Shown piece by piece: positions 6,729-14,276 of a DNA stretch of 27,816 bases (position 1 is its first letter; every line of letters starts with the position of its first letter). Source of the stretch: SZUA-217 sp964194555 (GTDB lineage: Bacteria > Actinomycetota > Acidimicrobiia > Spongiisociales > ZC4RG35); assembly GCA_964194555.1 (NCBI GenBank), contig CAXMMT010000002.1, positions 1 through 27,816 of the forward strand, given 5' to 3'. The notes under the pieces are model-generated. The model had not been told where the DNA came from, ran no database searches, and saw only the letters and a list, made by a program, of their open reading frames with translations. The translations under genes and the position numbers were made by a program.

Positions 6729-9700
6729 ATGACCGAATCGCCTTCTGTCGCAGCGCCGCCACCAGAGGCGGATGAGAGTGCCCTAGCAGCCTTTGCCGAT
6801 GTTGCGACGCGGGCAGCCGCCGGCGAGTCGGTTGTAGTCATCGCCGAAGCGCCCGATGGTTCGGCGGCCCGGCTCGTTGACCTCATAACGGGAGAAGTCG
6901 AAGTTTACTCCCGGGTGAACTGTGCTTTCTCGTGTCGAGCATTGGTGGGAGGCGTCGCCGAGAGCCTCCAACTCGAGGGATTCTCTGGTGGAGTCGTCGT
7001 CCTCGAGGATGCCCAGTGGGCCGACCCGACGTCTCTGGGACGCCTCCAGCGTCTAGTGAAAGATGGCCCCCACCCCTATTTTCTCATCATCGCCCACCGA
7101 CCCCTATCCGACGTCGACGGGTGGTGGTTCGACCAACTCGCCGTCGCTGCTCGCCGTGATGCATCCCTCCTCGAGATTGCCCTGGAGGCAGACTCGACTA
7201 CTGAACCTGTCGAGGCGCTGGACTCACGAGATGTTGATCTGATCGTTGCCACCGGGCTGATCACCGGGCCACTTTCGGTCCCGGTCGCCTCACGTCTTCT
7301 CGACCTCGACGAAGAGGAAATGCTCGAGACGGGCGAAGCGTTGGTGGCTCGCGATCTGCTTGGTCAGACTCGAAGCGGGTATGTGCCGACGCCGGGCGCA
7401 CCCGGAGTTGCCGCCGGAGAAGCGCGCATTGGACGCGTCGCCGATCGGCTGGCAACGGCGATGGAGCAAGAAGACGGCGAGGATGCTGTGATCGGTACGC
7501 TCCGCATGGCTGCCGGAAAGCCAGACAAAGCCTTCCCTCTCCTCGCCGAAGCAGCCAAGGACGCCGAAGAAAGGCATGCCGGCGGCGAGGCGTTCCATCT
7601 GGCTGAAGCTGCTCTCGAAGCTGCCGAGGAGGCCGGCCTGACCGACAGCGCAGAACTCGGAGGCTTAATCGGAGACCTGCACCTGATCTGCGGCCGGTTC
7701 CTTCGCACAGCGGGGAGAACCACGTCGGCTGTCATCCATCTGGAGAAGGCGACCTCCCGCCTGGAAGGACCGGCAAGAGTCGAAGCCCTCAGACTCGCAT
7801 CGAACGCCGCCGACGACAGTCAGCATCCTCAGGACGCCGAGCGTCTGATCGCCATGGCCGAGTTGGAGGCCATCCGGCTCGGAGAAGGAACCGGGCACGG
7901 ATCTCTGCTCGCGTTCCACGCACGGGTTCTGAATCGAATCGGATTCGCCGGCGAGGCCGACGCTGCACTCACCAAAGGACAAACTCTTCTGCAAGAAGGA
8001 GGCTCCTCGGCCCAGCAGTTCGCCGCCAAGGTGAACGAGGCATGGATCCACTTCGACCGGGGAGAAGCCCGGCTGGCCGAGGCCGCATTCTCCCAGCTAC
8101 GTGACGAGGCCCGAGTACTGGAAGGCGACGCCTCGGTGGCGGATAAGGAAGCATGGAGGGCTCGCGCCTTGTTCGCGTCCGGACACCCGGGTGAAGCAGT
8201 CGAAGCCATCGAGGTCGTCGAGCAACTGGCGATGCGGGAAGAGGTCGAGGCTCCCCTCTTCCTTGCCCAGCTCGCACTGACCGAGGGCGGCCTGGCGTAC
8301 GGACGCTACGAAGAGGCTCTCGAAGCTGCCGAGCGGGTGCTCGATCTCGTCGAGCGGCAACTGCCGGCATGGGAAAACATGGCGAGGTCGCTTCGAGCCA
8401 CCGTCTTTCTGCGCCTCGGTCGTGTCGACGAGGCACTGGCGGAAATCGGCAGAGCCCTCGAAGTCACACCATCCGGAGCGAATGGCTGGAGATGGCGGAT
8501 CCGCTGTCAGGCCCTGCGTATGGAGATCACCGCTGCTGCCGGCTCGAAGTGGCCCGAGAACGAGGCGGAGGATCTGGCCGACCTGATGCTCCAGTCGCGT
8601 CTCTATGGCTGGGCAGCCGAAATGCTGTGTGCCATCGCCGAACACGGGAAACGCAAGGATGCGGCTTCGGAGGCGCTCGGGTTGGCATCTCACATAGGAC
8701 GCCCGATGGTGGCTGCAAGAGCAGCTCAAGCAGGATCGTTGTGGGGTGACCCTGCGGCAGCACATGCGATTCTCGCAATCCGTGCCGCCGGGAGGCAGAT
8801 GCCGAAGGGATGGGAGGACACCTGGCAGGCGCTGGCACCGGTGAACGCTGCAATGGCCGCTCCGGAGCCAACCGACGGTGAGGCGATGGAAGATGCGACC
8901 GCCGCCATGGACGAAGCTCTGTTGAAAGCCGGGCTCGCCGGGACGGATACGGTGCTCAGCCCCGCCCAACGCCGAAGCGGCGGCCTGGTCCGGCGATCCC
9001 GCAGGTTTCACCCACTGCAACTTATCGCCGCAACCCTTGGAATAATCATCGTGGCCGGCGGGACCGCCCTGGGAGTGGCTGAATTGACCAGGGTGGAGGT
9101 GGTGGCATCGCCGACACCAACGACGGTCGCCCCCGAGGTGACTACCACGGTGGCCCCGACGCTGGAAGAGACACAGATCCCCAAGCCGGCCGGCGTGGAT
9201 TTCTTCTTCGGGGTGGCAGAACATCGTGGCGATCCAGGGCGAAGCGGCGTTCTCGAGTGGCAGGGACCGAGGGAGGTAGCCGGCTACTACTGGAAGGTCG
9301 AGACCGCCGGTCCGATCGAGGCAGGTCTTGTCACATTCGGAAAGAACGTCTACGTAGGTTCCACCGAGGGCACGTTCTACGCCCTGGACCAGACGTCGGG
9401 AGACGAAAGGTGGACCATGAATCCGGAAGGCCGCATCTCGGTGGCACCCGCTTTCGGACGATTCGACATCGGCCAGGGTGCCGATCCGATAATCATGGTC
9501 GTAGTCGACGACGCCGGCATCGTCAGAGGTCATGACGCAACCAACGACAGGGGCGTTCTGTGGATGGAGCCGTTGGGAGAGCGCATCAGATCATCCCCGG
9601 TGGTTGTCGACGGCGTCGCAATCGTGGCGACGACAGAGGGTTTCATCTACGGGCTACATCTCCGGGAGGGCGATGTGCTGTGGAAGTACCCCGTCGGTGA

Positions 9701-10313
9701 TGAGGGAGTCGGCCAGGTCTCGGCAGATCTCACCTATCACGACGGAACCCTGTATGTGGGGACTCAAGAAGGAATCCTGCACGTCATCGATGTCTCGTCG
9801 AAGACGCCCGAACTGATCTGTGTGTTCGATGCCAAAAGCCCGATCGAGGTCAATCCCCTAGTCGTGGACGACGTGGTCTACGTTGGAACCATCGGTCAGA
9901 ATGTGTGGACACTGCCGCCTAGAAGTTGCGATAACGGCTCGGTGGCCAACCGCCGGTTCTCATATACCGTTGACGCCCCGGTCAAGGTGGCGCCGGCAAT
10001 AGTCGGCGACATCATGTACATGCCCGAAGGACGTTTTCTGTACGCGAGAAACCTCGCCACCGACGAGTTCCTGTGGGCACCCGGGACTGTGGCAGTCGCC
10101 GAGGCAGACATATCGTCACCGCCTGTCGTAGCCGGTGATGCCGTGTACTTCGCGTCCGAGGACGGTGTCGTATACGCCGTCGATGCACAAACCGGTGAGG
10201 CACTTTGGACCTGGAGAACCGGGCTTTTTGTGCGCAGCGCCCTTGCGGTGGTCGACGGGGTCGTGTTCATGGCCGGCGGTGACGGATTCATCTACGCCTT
10301 GGGGGGTGGATGA
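6729..10313 (+). CDS. Pseudo-ATPase / TPR-like / transmembrane / PQQ-propeller fusion protein
   Basis: A 1194-residue protein of unknown function with four regions. Residues ~30-240 resemble the AAA_16/STAND ATPase of signalling proteins: VVVLEDAQWADPTSL at 89-103 is a typical Walker B segment. However, the Walker A position (about 35-49, VVVIAEAPDGSAARL) lacks GxxGxGK[ST], so ATP binding is doubtful. Residues ~240-720 are alanine- and glutamate-rich paired helices of TPR type. After a basic stretch (RRSRR), residues 763-784 form one membrane helix, followed by a Thr/Pro linker. Residues ~839-1194 hold at least six PQQ/BamB-like propeller blades, e.g. NVYVGSTEGTFYALDQTSGD and AVYFASEDGVVYAVDAQTGE. 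The positive-inside rule puts the N-terminal half in the cytoplasm and the propeller outside. The next gene, 63 bp downstream, encodes another exported-domain membrane protein. A role as receptor or scaffold is inference. Confidence 0.85.
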   Translation: MTESPSVAAPPPEADESALAAFADVATRAAAGESVVVIAEAPDGSAARLVDLITGEVEVYSRVNCAFSCRALVGGVAESLQLEGFSGGVVVLEDAQWADPTSLGRLQRLVKDGPHPYFLIIAHRPLSDVDGWWFDQLAVAARRDASLLEIALEADSTTEPVEALDSRDVDLIVATGLITGPLSVPVASRLLDLDEEEMLETGEALVARDLLGQTRSGYVPTPGAPGVAAGEARIGRVADRLATAMEQEDGEDAVIGTLRMAAGKPDKAFPLLAEAAKDAEERHAGGEAFHLAEAALEAAEEAGLTDSAELGGLIGDLHLICGRFLRTAGRTTSAVIHLEKATSRLEGPARVEALRLASNAADDSQHPQDAERLIAMAELEAIRLGEGTGHGSLLAFHARVLNRIGFAGEADAALTKGQTLLQEGGSSAQQFAAKVNEAWIHFDRGEARLAEAAFSQLRDEARVLEGDASVADKEAWRARALFASGHPGEAVEAIEVVEQLAMREEVEAPLFLAQLALTEGGLAYGRYEEALEAAERVLDLVERQLPAWENMARSLRATVFLRLGRVDEALAEIGRALEVTPSGANGWRWRIRCQALRMEITAAAGSKWPENEAEDLADLMLQSRLYGWAAEMLCAIAEHGKRKDAASEALGLASHIGRPMVAARAAQAGSLWGDPAAAHAILAIRAAGRQMPKGWEDTWQALAPVNAAMAAPEPTDGEAMEDATAAMDEALLKAGLAGTDTVLSPAQRRSGGLVRRSRRFHPLQLIAATLGIIIVAGGTALGVAELTRVEVVASPTPTTVAPEVTTTVAPTLEETQIPKPAGVDFFFGVAEHRGDPGRSGVLEWQGPREVAGYYWKVETAGPIEAGLVTFGKNVYVGSTEGTFYALDQTSGDERWTMNPEGRISVAPAFGRFDIGQGADPIIMVVVDDAGIVRGHDATNDRGVLWMEPLGERIRSSPVVVDGVAIVATTEGFIYGLHLREGDVLWKYPVGDEGVGQVSADLTYHDGTLYVGTQEGILHVIDVSSKTPELICVFDAKSPIEVNPLVVDDVVYVGTIGQNVWTLPPRSCDNGSVANRRFSYTVDAPVKVAPAIVGDIMYMPEGRFLYARNLATDEFLWAPGTVAVAEADISSPPVVAGDAVYFASEDGVVYAVDAQTGEALWTWRTGLFVRSALAVVDGVVFMAGGDGFIYALGGG

Positions 10314-10382
10314 GGCTAAACGCCGCTTCGGATTCCCTGTCCCCTGGTCGATAAATGCGATGAGCCAGCCCCAGGAGTGGGT

Positions 10383-11186
10383 TTGAAGACAAACGACGAT
10401 CAGCCTGCCGTTCTCGACCGGTCAAAGGACCACGACGAAAAGCCTGGAGGCGTCCGGTGGCCAGACCTGCGAACTGACCTCTCACCGGTCGTCCTCGGAG
10501 TCCTCCTGGTCACAGTGGCGATTCTCCTCCTGGCGAGCTCACTGGGGTTGCTTTCGTGGTTGGTGACCATCGTCGCCATCCCGTCGCTGGGAGCGACCTT
10601 GGTGAAGGGCGGGCGTTGGATGACCATCGCCGGAGGTGTCGCGGTGGTCGTGATCATTCTTGCCAGTGCCATAGGGGGCGCTGACAATCCCGCGACGGAG
10701 CAAAGTGCCAACGTCGCGAGTACCTCCCCTGCTCCCCCACCCCCCGTGCCCGGTTCGCTTGGCATAAACATCACTGACATGGCCGATCTCTGGAACTCTC
10801 TCGATGAACCCCCCAAGATCACCCGCGGCCTGGTTCACAACACCGAGCCCGGGGAGTACGACAGCTTCATCTACCGCTTCGGTGACTGGGGGCGGCTGGC
10901 CGGCGCGTATGACCCTTCGACCAACGCGGTGTATGCCCTGGTGGCAACTGGCCAGCTCAGCAACGAGGCGACCGCCCAGATGTACTTGCATCTTTGTTTC
11001 ATGCTCAACCCGTACTCCCAGGAGTGCATCGACAATTACTTCGAGAAGGGACTCGCCGACGGCGACCTCGTCGACTTCCAGAACGTGTCGCACCAGGCCG
11101 AATGGCAGATGGACGATCAGACCTGGCGACTTGACATCGAGGGCAACGTGCTGACCATCCGGGTGTTGGGAACAGCCGTCAGCTGA
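10383..11186 (+). CDS. Multi-pass membrane protein with exported C-terminal domain, family unknown
   Basis: About 267 residues. A charged N-terminus is followed by hydrophobic segments equivalent to residues 36-55, 56-75 and 81-101 (numbered from the GTG at 10377). Next come a Ser/Ala/Pro linker with PAPPPPVPG and a soluble domain of about 140 residues holding two cysteines ten residues apart (Cys207, Cys217), which could form a disulphide outside the cell. I do not recognise the domain. The start is uncertain: TTG at 10383 has AGGAG at 10373-10377 just upstream, whereas the GTG at 10377 overlaps that site. It follows the large TPR/propeller gene on the same strand by about 65 bp and is probably cotranscribed, so the two may work together at the membrane. 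Confidence 0.7.
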   Translation: MKTNDDQPAVLDRSKDHDEKPGGVRWPDLRTDLSPVVLGVLLVTVAILLLASSLGLLSWLVTIVAIPSLGATLVKGGRWMTIAGGVAVVVIILASAIGGADNPATEQSANVASTSPAPPPPVPGSLGINITDMADLWNSLDEPPKITRGLVHNTEPGEYDSFIYRFGDWGRLAGAYDPSTNAVYALVATGQLSNEATAQMYLHLCFMLNPYSQECIDNYFEKGLADGDLVDFQNVSHQAEWQMDDQTWRLDIEGNVLTIRVLGTAVS

Positions 11187-11230
11187 GCAATGGTCTTCGC
11201 AAACGCGGCGGCGCATAGGGGCCCATGTTC

Positions 11231-11236
11231 TACCGT
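11231..11236 (+). promoter_or_regulatory. Candidate -10 box for a leaderless ribokinase transcript
   Basis: TACCGT fits TANNNT and ends 6 nt before the GTG start, with no ribosome binding site in between. This spacing would place the transcription start on the start codon. No clear -35 hexamer is visible. Confidence 0.4.
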
Positions 11237-11242
11237 TGAAGG

Positions 11243-12148
11243 GTGGACATCGATATCGCTGTCGTCGGCTCCCTCAATCGCGATCTGACCGTGAGGACCT
11301 CGAGACATCCCGGGCCGGGAGAGACCGTCCTTGGCATGGGTCACTACTGGGATGGTGGGGGGAAGGGTGCCAACCAAGCGGTGGCGGCGGCCCGGCTAGG
11401 AAGCAGGGTTGGCATGATCGGACGGGTCGGCGATGACGATCACGGCGCCGCTCTCATCAACGATCTGGCGTCGGAGGGGATCGACACAACGGGTATTGGC
11501 ATCGCCGAGGAGACACCGACAGGTCTCGCTGTGATCACCGTCGACGACGCCGCCGAGAACACCATCGTTGTCAGCCCCGGGGCCAACATGCGTCTCCACC
11601 CCGCCCATATCGCCACCCGTCGAGATCTCATAGCGGAAGCCAAGGTGATGCTCACCCAGCTCGAGGTGCCATTGGAGGCAGTGGCCGCCGCGGCCGAGGG
11701 AGCGGGAGGCCTCGTGTGTCTCAACCCGGCACCCGCCCGACCCTTGCCCGATGAGTTGCTCAACCGGGTCGACGTGCTGGTACCCAATCGCGCCGAACTT
11801 GCCTTCTTGACCGGGATCCCCCTGTCCCAAACCATCGATGAGGTCGAGCAAGCCGCGTCACGTTTGCGGTTCTCCGGTGCGGTGGTGGTGACGCTGGGCG
11901 CAGACGGAGCGCTGGTGATCGATGGAGACACCATCACCCACGTCGAGGCACCTCACGTCGAAGCCGTTGATCCAACAGGCGCCGGTGATGCATTCTGCGG
12001 CGCGCTCGCCCATTCACTGAGTCAAGGGCAGACCCTTCTCGAGGCGTCCCGATGGGCAGTCGTGGCTGGTGCGGTCGCCGCCACCCGGCATGGCGCTCAA
12101 GCGTCGATGCCAACACCTGCTGACATAAAGGCTCTCCTGCAGGCGTGA
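11243..12148 (+). CDS. rbsK: Ribokinase (PfkB family)
   Basis: A 301-residue sugar kinase that phosphorylates D-ribose to ribose 5-phosphate in the cytoplasm. The N-terminal pattern VVGSLNRDLTVRT, the substrate and Mg site GGGKGANQAVAAARLGS, and the PfkB signature 2 VDPTGAGDAFCGAL with catalytic base Asp249 are all present. Length is normal for RbsK (about 300). The start is GTG at 11243, which begins directly with the first beta strand. The stop overlaps the GTG of the nucleoside hydrolase gene (GTGA), indicating translational coupling. That pairing explains the substrate: ribose released from nucleosides. Other PfkB kinases (adenosine, fructose) are possible, but the GGKGANQA motif and the neighbour favour ribose. 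Confidence 0.9.
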   Translation: MDIDIAVVGSLNRDLTVRTSRHPGPGETVLGMGHYWDGGGKGANQAVAAARLGSRVGMIGRVGDDDHGAALINDLASEGIDTTGIGIAEETPTGLAVITVDDAAENTIVVSPGANMRLHPAHIATRRDLIAEAKVMLTQLEVPLEAVAAAAEGAGGLVCLNPAPARPLPDELLNRVDVLVPNRAELAFLTGIPLSQTIDEVEQAASRLRFSGAVVVTLGADGALVIDGDTITHVEAPHVEAVDPTGAGDAFCGALAHSLSQGQTLLEASRWAVVAGAVAATRHGAQASMPTPADIKALLQA

Positions 12149-13098
12149 GTAATCTCGCAGCCATCACACGGCCGATCATCATCGATGCCGACCCGGGCCA
12201 GGACGATGCGGTGGCAATCCTGTTGGCTCTCGCCTCCCCCGAAGACCTCGATGTCCTCGCCATCACCGCGGTGGCGGGCAATGTTCCCCTCGATCTCACC
12301 GCCACCAATGCCTTGTCGTTGGTCGAACTAGCACGCCGCCCTGATGCCCCGGTGTATCGCGGATCGGTCCGGCCAATGGTGAAGACCCTGGTCACGGCGG
12401 AGTACGTGCACGGGCCAACCGGACTCGACGGGGCCGGTCTTCCGCCGCCCACGATCAAGACTCAGCCGGAGCACGCCGTCGACAAGATCGTCGAGATCCT
12501 GATGGCCAGTGACAATCAGGTCACCGTCTGCACCCTGGGCCCTCTCACCAACATCGGACTCGCCCTGGTCCGCCAGCCCCGGATCGCCGACAAGATCGAC
12601 CGCTTGGTCATGATGGGTGGCGGGATCTTCGAAGGCGGCAACACCACACCCGCCGCCGAGTTCAACATCTACGTCGACCCCCACGCCGCCCATGTCGTGT
12701 TCACCAGTGGGATCCCCATCGTGATGATGCCGCTCGATGTCACCCACCAGGTATTGACCACACCTGATCGGCTCGAACGGTTCAGCGCCATCGGCAACGC
12801 CGCAGGCGTGGCGGTGGCCGGGATGCTCGACTTCTACGACCGTTGGGACATGGAGAAATACGGTCTCCCTGGCGGGCCGCTGCACGACCCGACGGTGATC
12901 GCCTACCTCCTCGAACCCGAGCTCTTCGGTGGCAAGGAGGTTGCGGTCGAGATCGAGACCGCCCCCGGGCCGTCCCAGGGGATGACCATTGTCGACTGGT
13001 GGGGTGTCACCGACCGCGAGCCCAATGCCCTGGTGATGAACCAAATCGACGCCGACGGCTTCTTCGACCTCCTGGTGGAACGCATCGCCAGGCTGTAA
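12145..13098 (+). CDS. Inosine/uridine-preferring nucleoside hydrolase
   Basis: A 317-residue enzyme that hydrolyses the N-glycosidic bond of ribonucleosides to give ribose and free base. The calcium and substrate site DADPGQDDA (Asp14, Asp16, Asp20, Asp21) is intact. LTNIGLAL, MMGGG, AEFNIYVDPHAA and the C-terminal HDP (around residue 248) follow in family order. Length matches the IunH/Rih family. Whether it prefers purine or pyrimidine nucleosides cannot be told. Translation begins at GTG 12145, overlapping the ribokinase stop by 4 nt, so both are made from one message and form a salvage pair. No transporter gene lies in this operon. The gap to the next gene carries the promoter of the XRE regulator. 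Confidence 0.92.
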   Translation: MSNLAAITRPIIIDADPGQDDAVAILLALASPEDLDVLAITAVAGNVPLDLTATNALSLVELARRPDAPVYRGSVRPMVKTLVTAEYVHGPTGLDGAGLPPPTIKTQPEHAVDKIVEILMASDNQVTVCTLGPLTNIGLALVRQPRIADKIDRLVMMGGGIFEGGNTTPAAEFNIYVDPHAAHVVFTSGIPIVMMPLDVTHQVLTTPDRLERFSAIGNAAGVAVAGMLDFYDRWDMEKYGLPGGPLHDPTVIAYLLEPELFGGKEVAVEIETAPGPSQGMTIVDWWGVTDREPNALVMNQIDADGFFDLLVERIARL

Positions 13099-13111
13099 GA
13101 CACCGAAATGC

Positions 13112-13152
13112 CGTTAGCCTATTGACTAACGCTTGTTATCCAATACGCTAAC
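13112..13152 (+). promoter_or_regulatory. Probable autoregulatory operator of the XRE gene
   Basis: CGTTAG (13112-13117) and CTAACG (13126-13131) form a perfect inverted repeat around an 8-bp spacer. A further half-site, GCTAAC, lies at 13147-13152. The repeat overlaps a TTGACT -35 box and the third half-site overlaps the -10 box, the usual arrangement for self-repression by XRE-type antitoxins. Confidence 0.5.
13123..13149 (+). promoter_or_regulatory. Candidate leaderless promoter of the XRE/nucleotidyltransferase pair
   Basis: TTGACT at 13123-13128 and TACGCT at 13144-13149 are separated by 15 bp. The -10 box ends 6 nt before the ATG at 13156, and there is no ribosome binding site, so the message may begin at the start codon. 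The short spacer weakens the call. Confidence 0.4.
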
Positions 13153-13155
13153 CAA

Positions 13156-13524
13156 ATGAGCTATTTCAACACCGAGCGACTTCGCCGACTCCGAACCGAG
13201 AAAAGGATGTCGCTCACCGATGTGTCGAATCTGACTGGTGTGAGCAGAGCCCAGATTTCGCTCATTGAGAACGGTAAGACCGACCCGAGGATTTCGACCG
13301 TCGCCAGACTCCTCTCCTGCTACGACGCTGGCCTCTGTGACCTCGAGCCGTACCCCGGCGAAACAGTCACCATCGACGACGTCGGCGAGCGAGCCGAGCG
13401 TGGGGCTCAAAGAATCGCAGATGTGGGGCTGGGCCCATCGGATCCTCTGGCGAGACTCAAAAGGAAGGCCGATCGTGATGGTGACGTCGATGCCGAGCGC
13501 GATGCACTGGGCACCAGATTGTGA
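13156..13524 (+). CDS. XRE-family helix-turn-helix regulator, possible antitoxin
   Basis: A 122-residue cytoplasmic DNA-binding protein. Residues ~8-58 form an HTH_3 domain: RLRRLRTEKRMSLTDVSNL, then GVSRAQISLIENGKTDPRIS for the recognition helix. The remaining ~60 residues are charged, match no named domain I know, and could bind the partner protein. The ATG at 13156 is preceded by a -10-like box instead of a ribosome site. Its stop overlaps the candidate GTG of the nucleotidyltransferase gene, so the two are coupled. An inverted repeat at the promoter suggests autorepression. An XRE protein before a nucleotidyltransferase is a common toxin-antitoxin layout, but the antitoxin role here is inference. 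Confidence 0.8.
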   Translation: MSYFNTERLRRLRTEKRMSLTDVSNLTGVSRAQISLIENGKTDPRISTVARLLSCYDAGLCDLEPYPGETVTIDDVGERAERGAQRIADVGLGPSDPLARLKRKADRDGDVDAERDALGTRL

Positions 13525-14117
13525 GAATGAGAGACAAAGCTCTAGCTGCGCTCGATCGGGCTCAGGCGGAACCCAACGGTGTCAGACGTAGTCTCTGGCT
13601 GGCCAAGACTGCCGACTATGCGATCAAGGATCGCGCGGTGTTGGTCGGCGGCGCCGCGGTCAATCTGCACACGGGCTCCTATCGGCCGACGGACATCGAC
13701 ATGTGTGCCTATCTCGACGAGTCGGACCGGAGGGCCCTGGTGCAACTCGGTTTTAGCCATGCCCAGGGCGACCATTTCTCGTTCGAATTTGCAGACGGGG
13801 AAGTCTGGCTTCTCGAGTTCCCCGCCACCCGAGTCGACGGTGATGTCTCATCAGTCAGCCTGAGCGCACACGACAAACTGGACCTGATCCGCCTCGAATC
13901 GCTGGTGGTCGATCGTTTTCTCCAAGCAACTGATGGGACTGGTGTCACTTTCGACGAAGCCCTAAGGCTCGTGGTTGCCGTCTACGACGATGTGGATTGG
14001 GAATGGATTGACGGAGAGGTGCAACGACGCTCAGAGCTCGAGCCCGGATTGGGCCTCAATGACACCTACCTCCGAGTTACAGGGCAGGCGCGTGAACTCC
14101 TCAAGGGCCTGGATTAG
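13521..14117 (+). CDS. Nucleotidyltransferase-fold protein (DUF6036/AbiEii-like), possible toxin
   Basis: A 198-residue protein with the minimal nucleotidyltransferase signature: VGGAAVNLH (Gly43-Gly44) followed 14 residues later by TDIDM (Asp58, Asp60), as in hG[GS]-x(9-15)-D-x-D. A third acidic residue may lie in WLLEFPA. The C-terminal half is helical, with AHDKLDLIRLESLVVDRFL in the place of the AHDL-type helix in AbiEii-like proteins. AbiEii and MenT toxins transfer nucleotides to tRNA or other targets, while other family members act on small molecules such as aminoglycosides. The start is GTG 13521 (overlapping the XRE stop) or ATG 13527. Pairing with an XRE gene favours a toxin-antitoxin role, but this is unproven. 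Confidence 0.7.
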   Translation: MRMRDKALAALDRAQAEPNGVRRSLWLAKTADYAIKDRAVLVGGAAVNLHTGSYRPTDIDMCAYLDESDRRALVQLGFSHAQGDHFSFEFADGEVWLLEFPATRVDGDVSSVSLSAHDKLDLIRLESLVVDRFLQATDGTGVTFDEALRLVVAVYDDVDWEWIDGEVQRRSELEPGLGLNDTYLRVTGQARELLKGLD

Positions 14118-14265
14118 ACCTCCAACACTTCCCCATTCCAGAGGCGCTCCTTTGAGCATCACCCGGAACTCGAACCCCCGGCAGACCTACTCCGCCCACG
14201 TCTCGATCCGCGAACTTCGGGAACCGTTTCAGTCCGTTCGGGCATCAAAAGAGGAACAACCGAGT

Positions 14266-14271
14266 GGAGGA
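14266..14271 (+). promoter_or_regulatory. Ribosome binding site of the Beta_propel lipoprotein gene
   Basis: GGAGGA ends 5 nt before the ATG at 14277 and fixes the start, which begins a signal peptide. The 159 bp between this gene and the nucleotidyltransferase gene show no clear promoter or terminator. Confidence 0.6.
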
Positions 14272-14276
14272 AGAAG

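Noticed and set aside
8097..9533. Long minus-strand open frame inside the large TPR/propeller gene
   Set aside because: It is a shadow frame: its composition is rich in Cys, His and Arg with no motif, while the plus strand has clear domain structure.
14165..14176. Minus-strand GGTTCGAGTTCC resembling a tRNA T-loop
   Set aside because: The flanking bases do not make a proper 5-bp T stem, and I find no anticodon arm, D arm or acceptor stem at the right distance.
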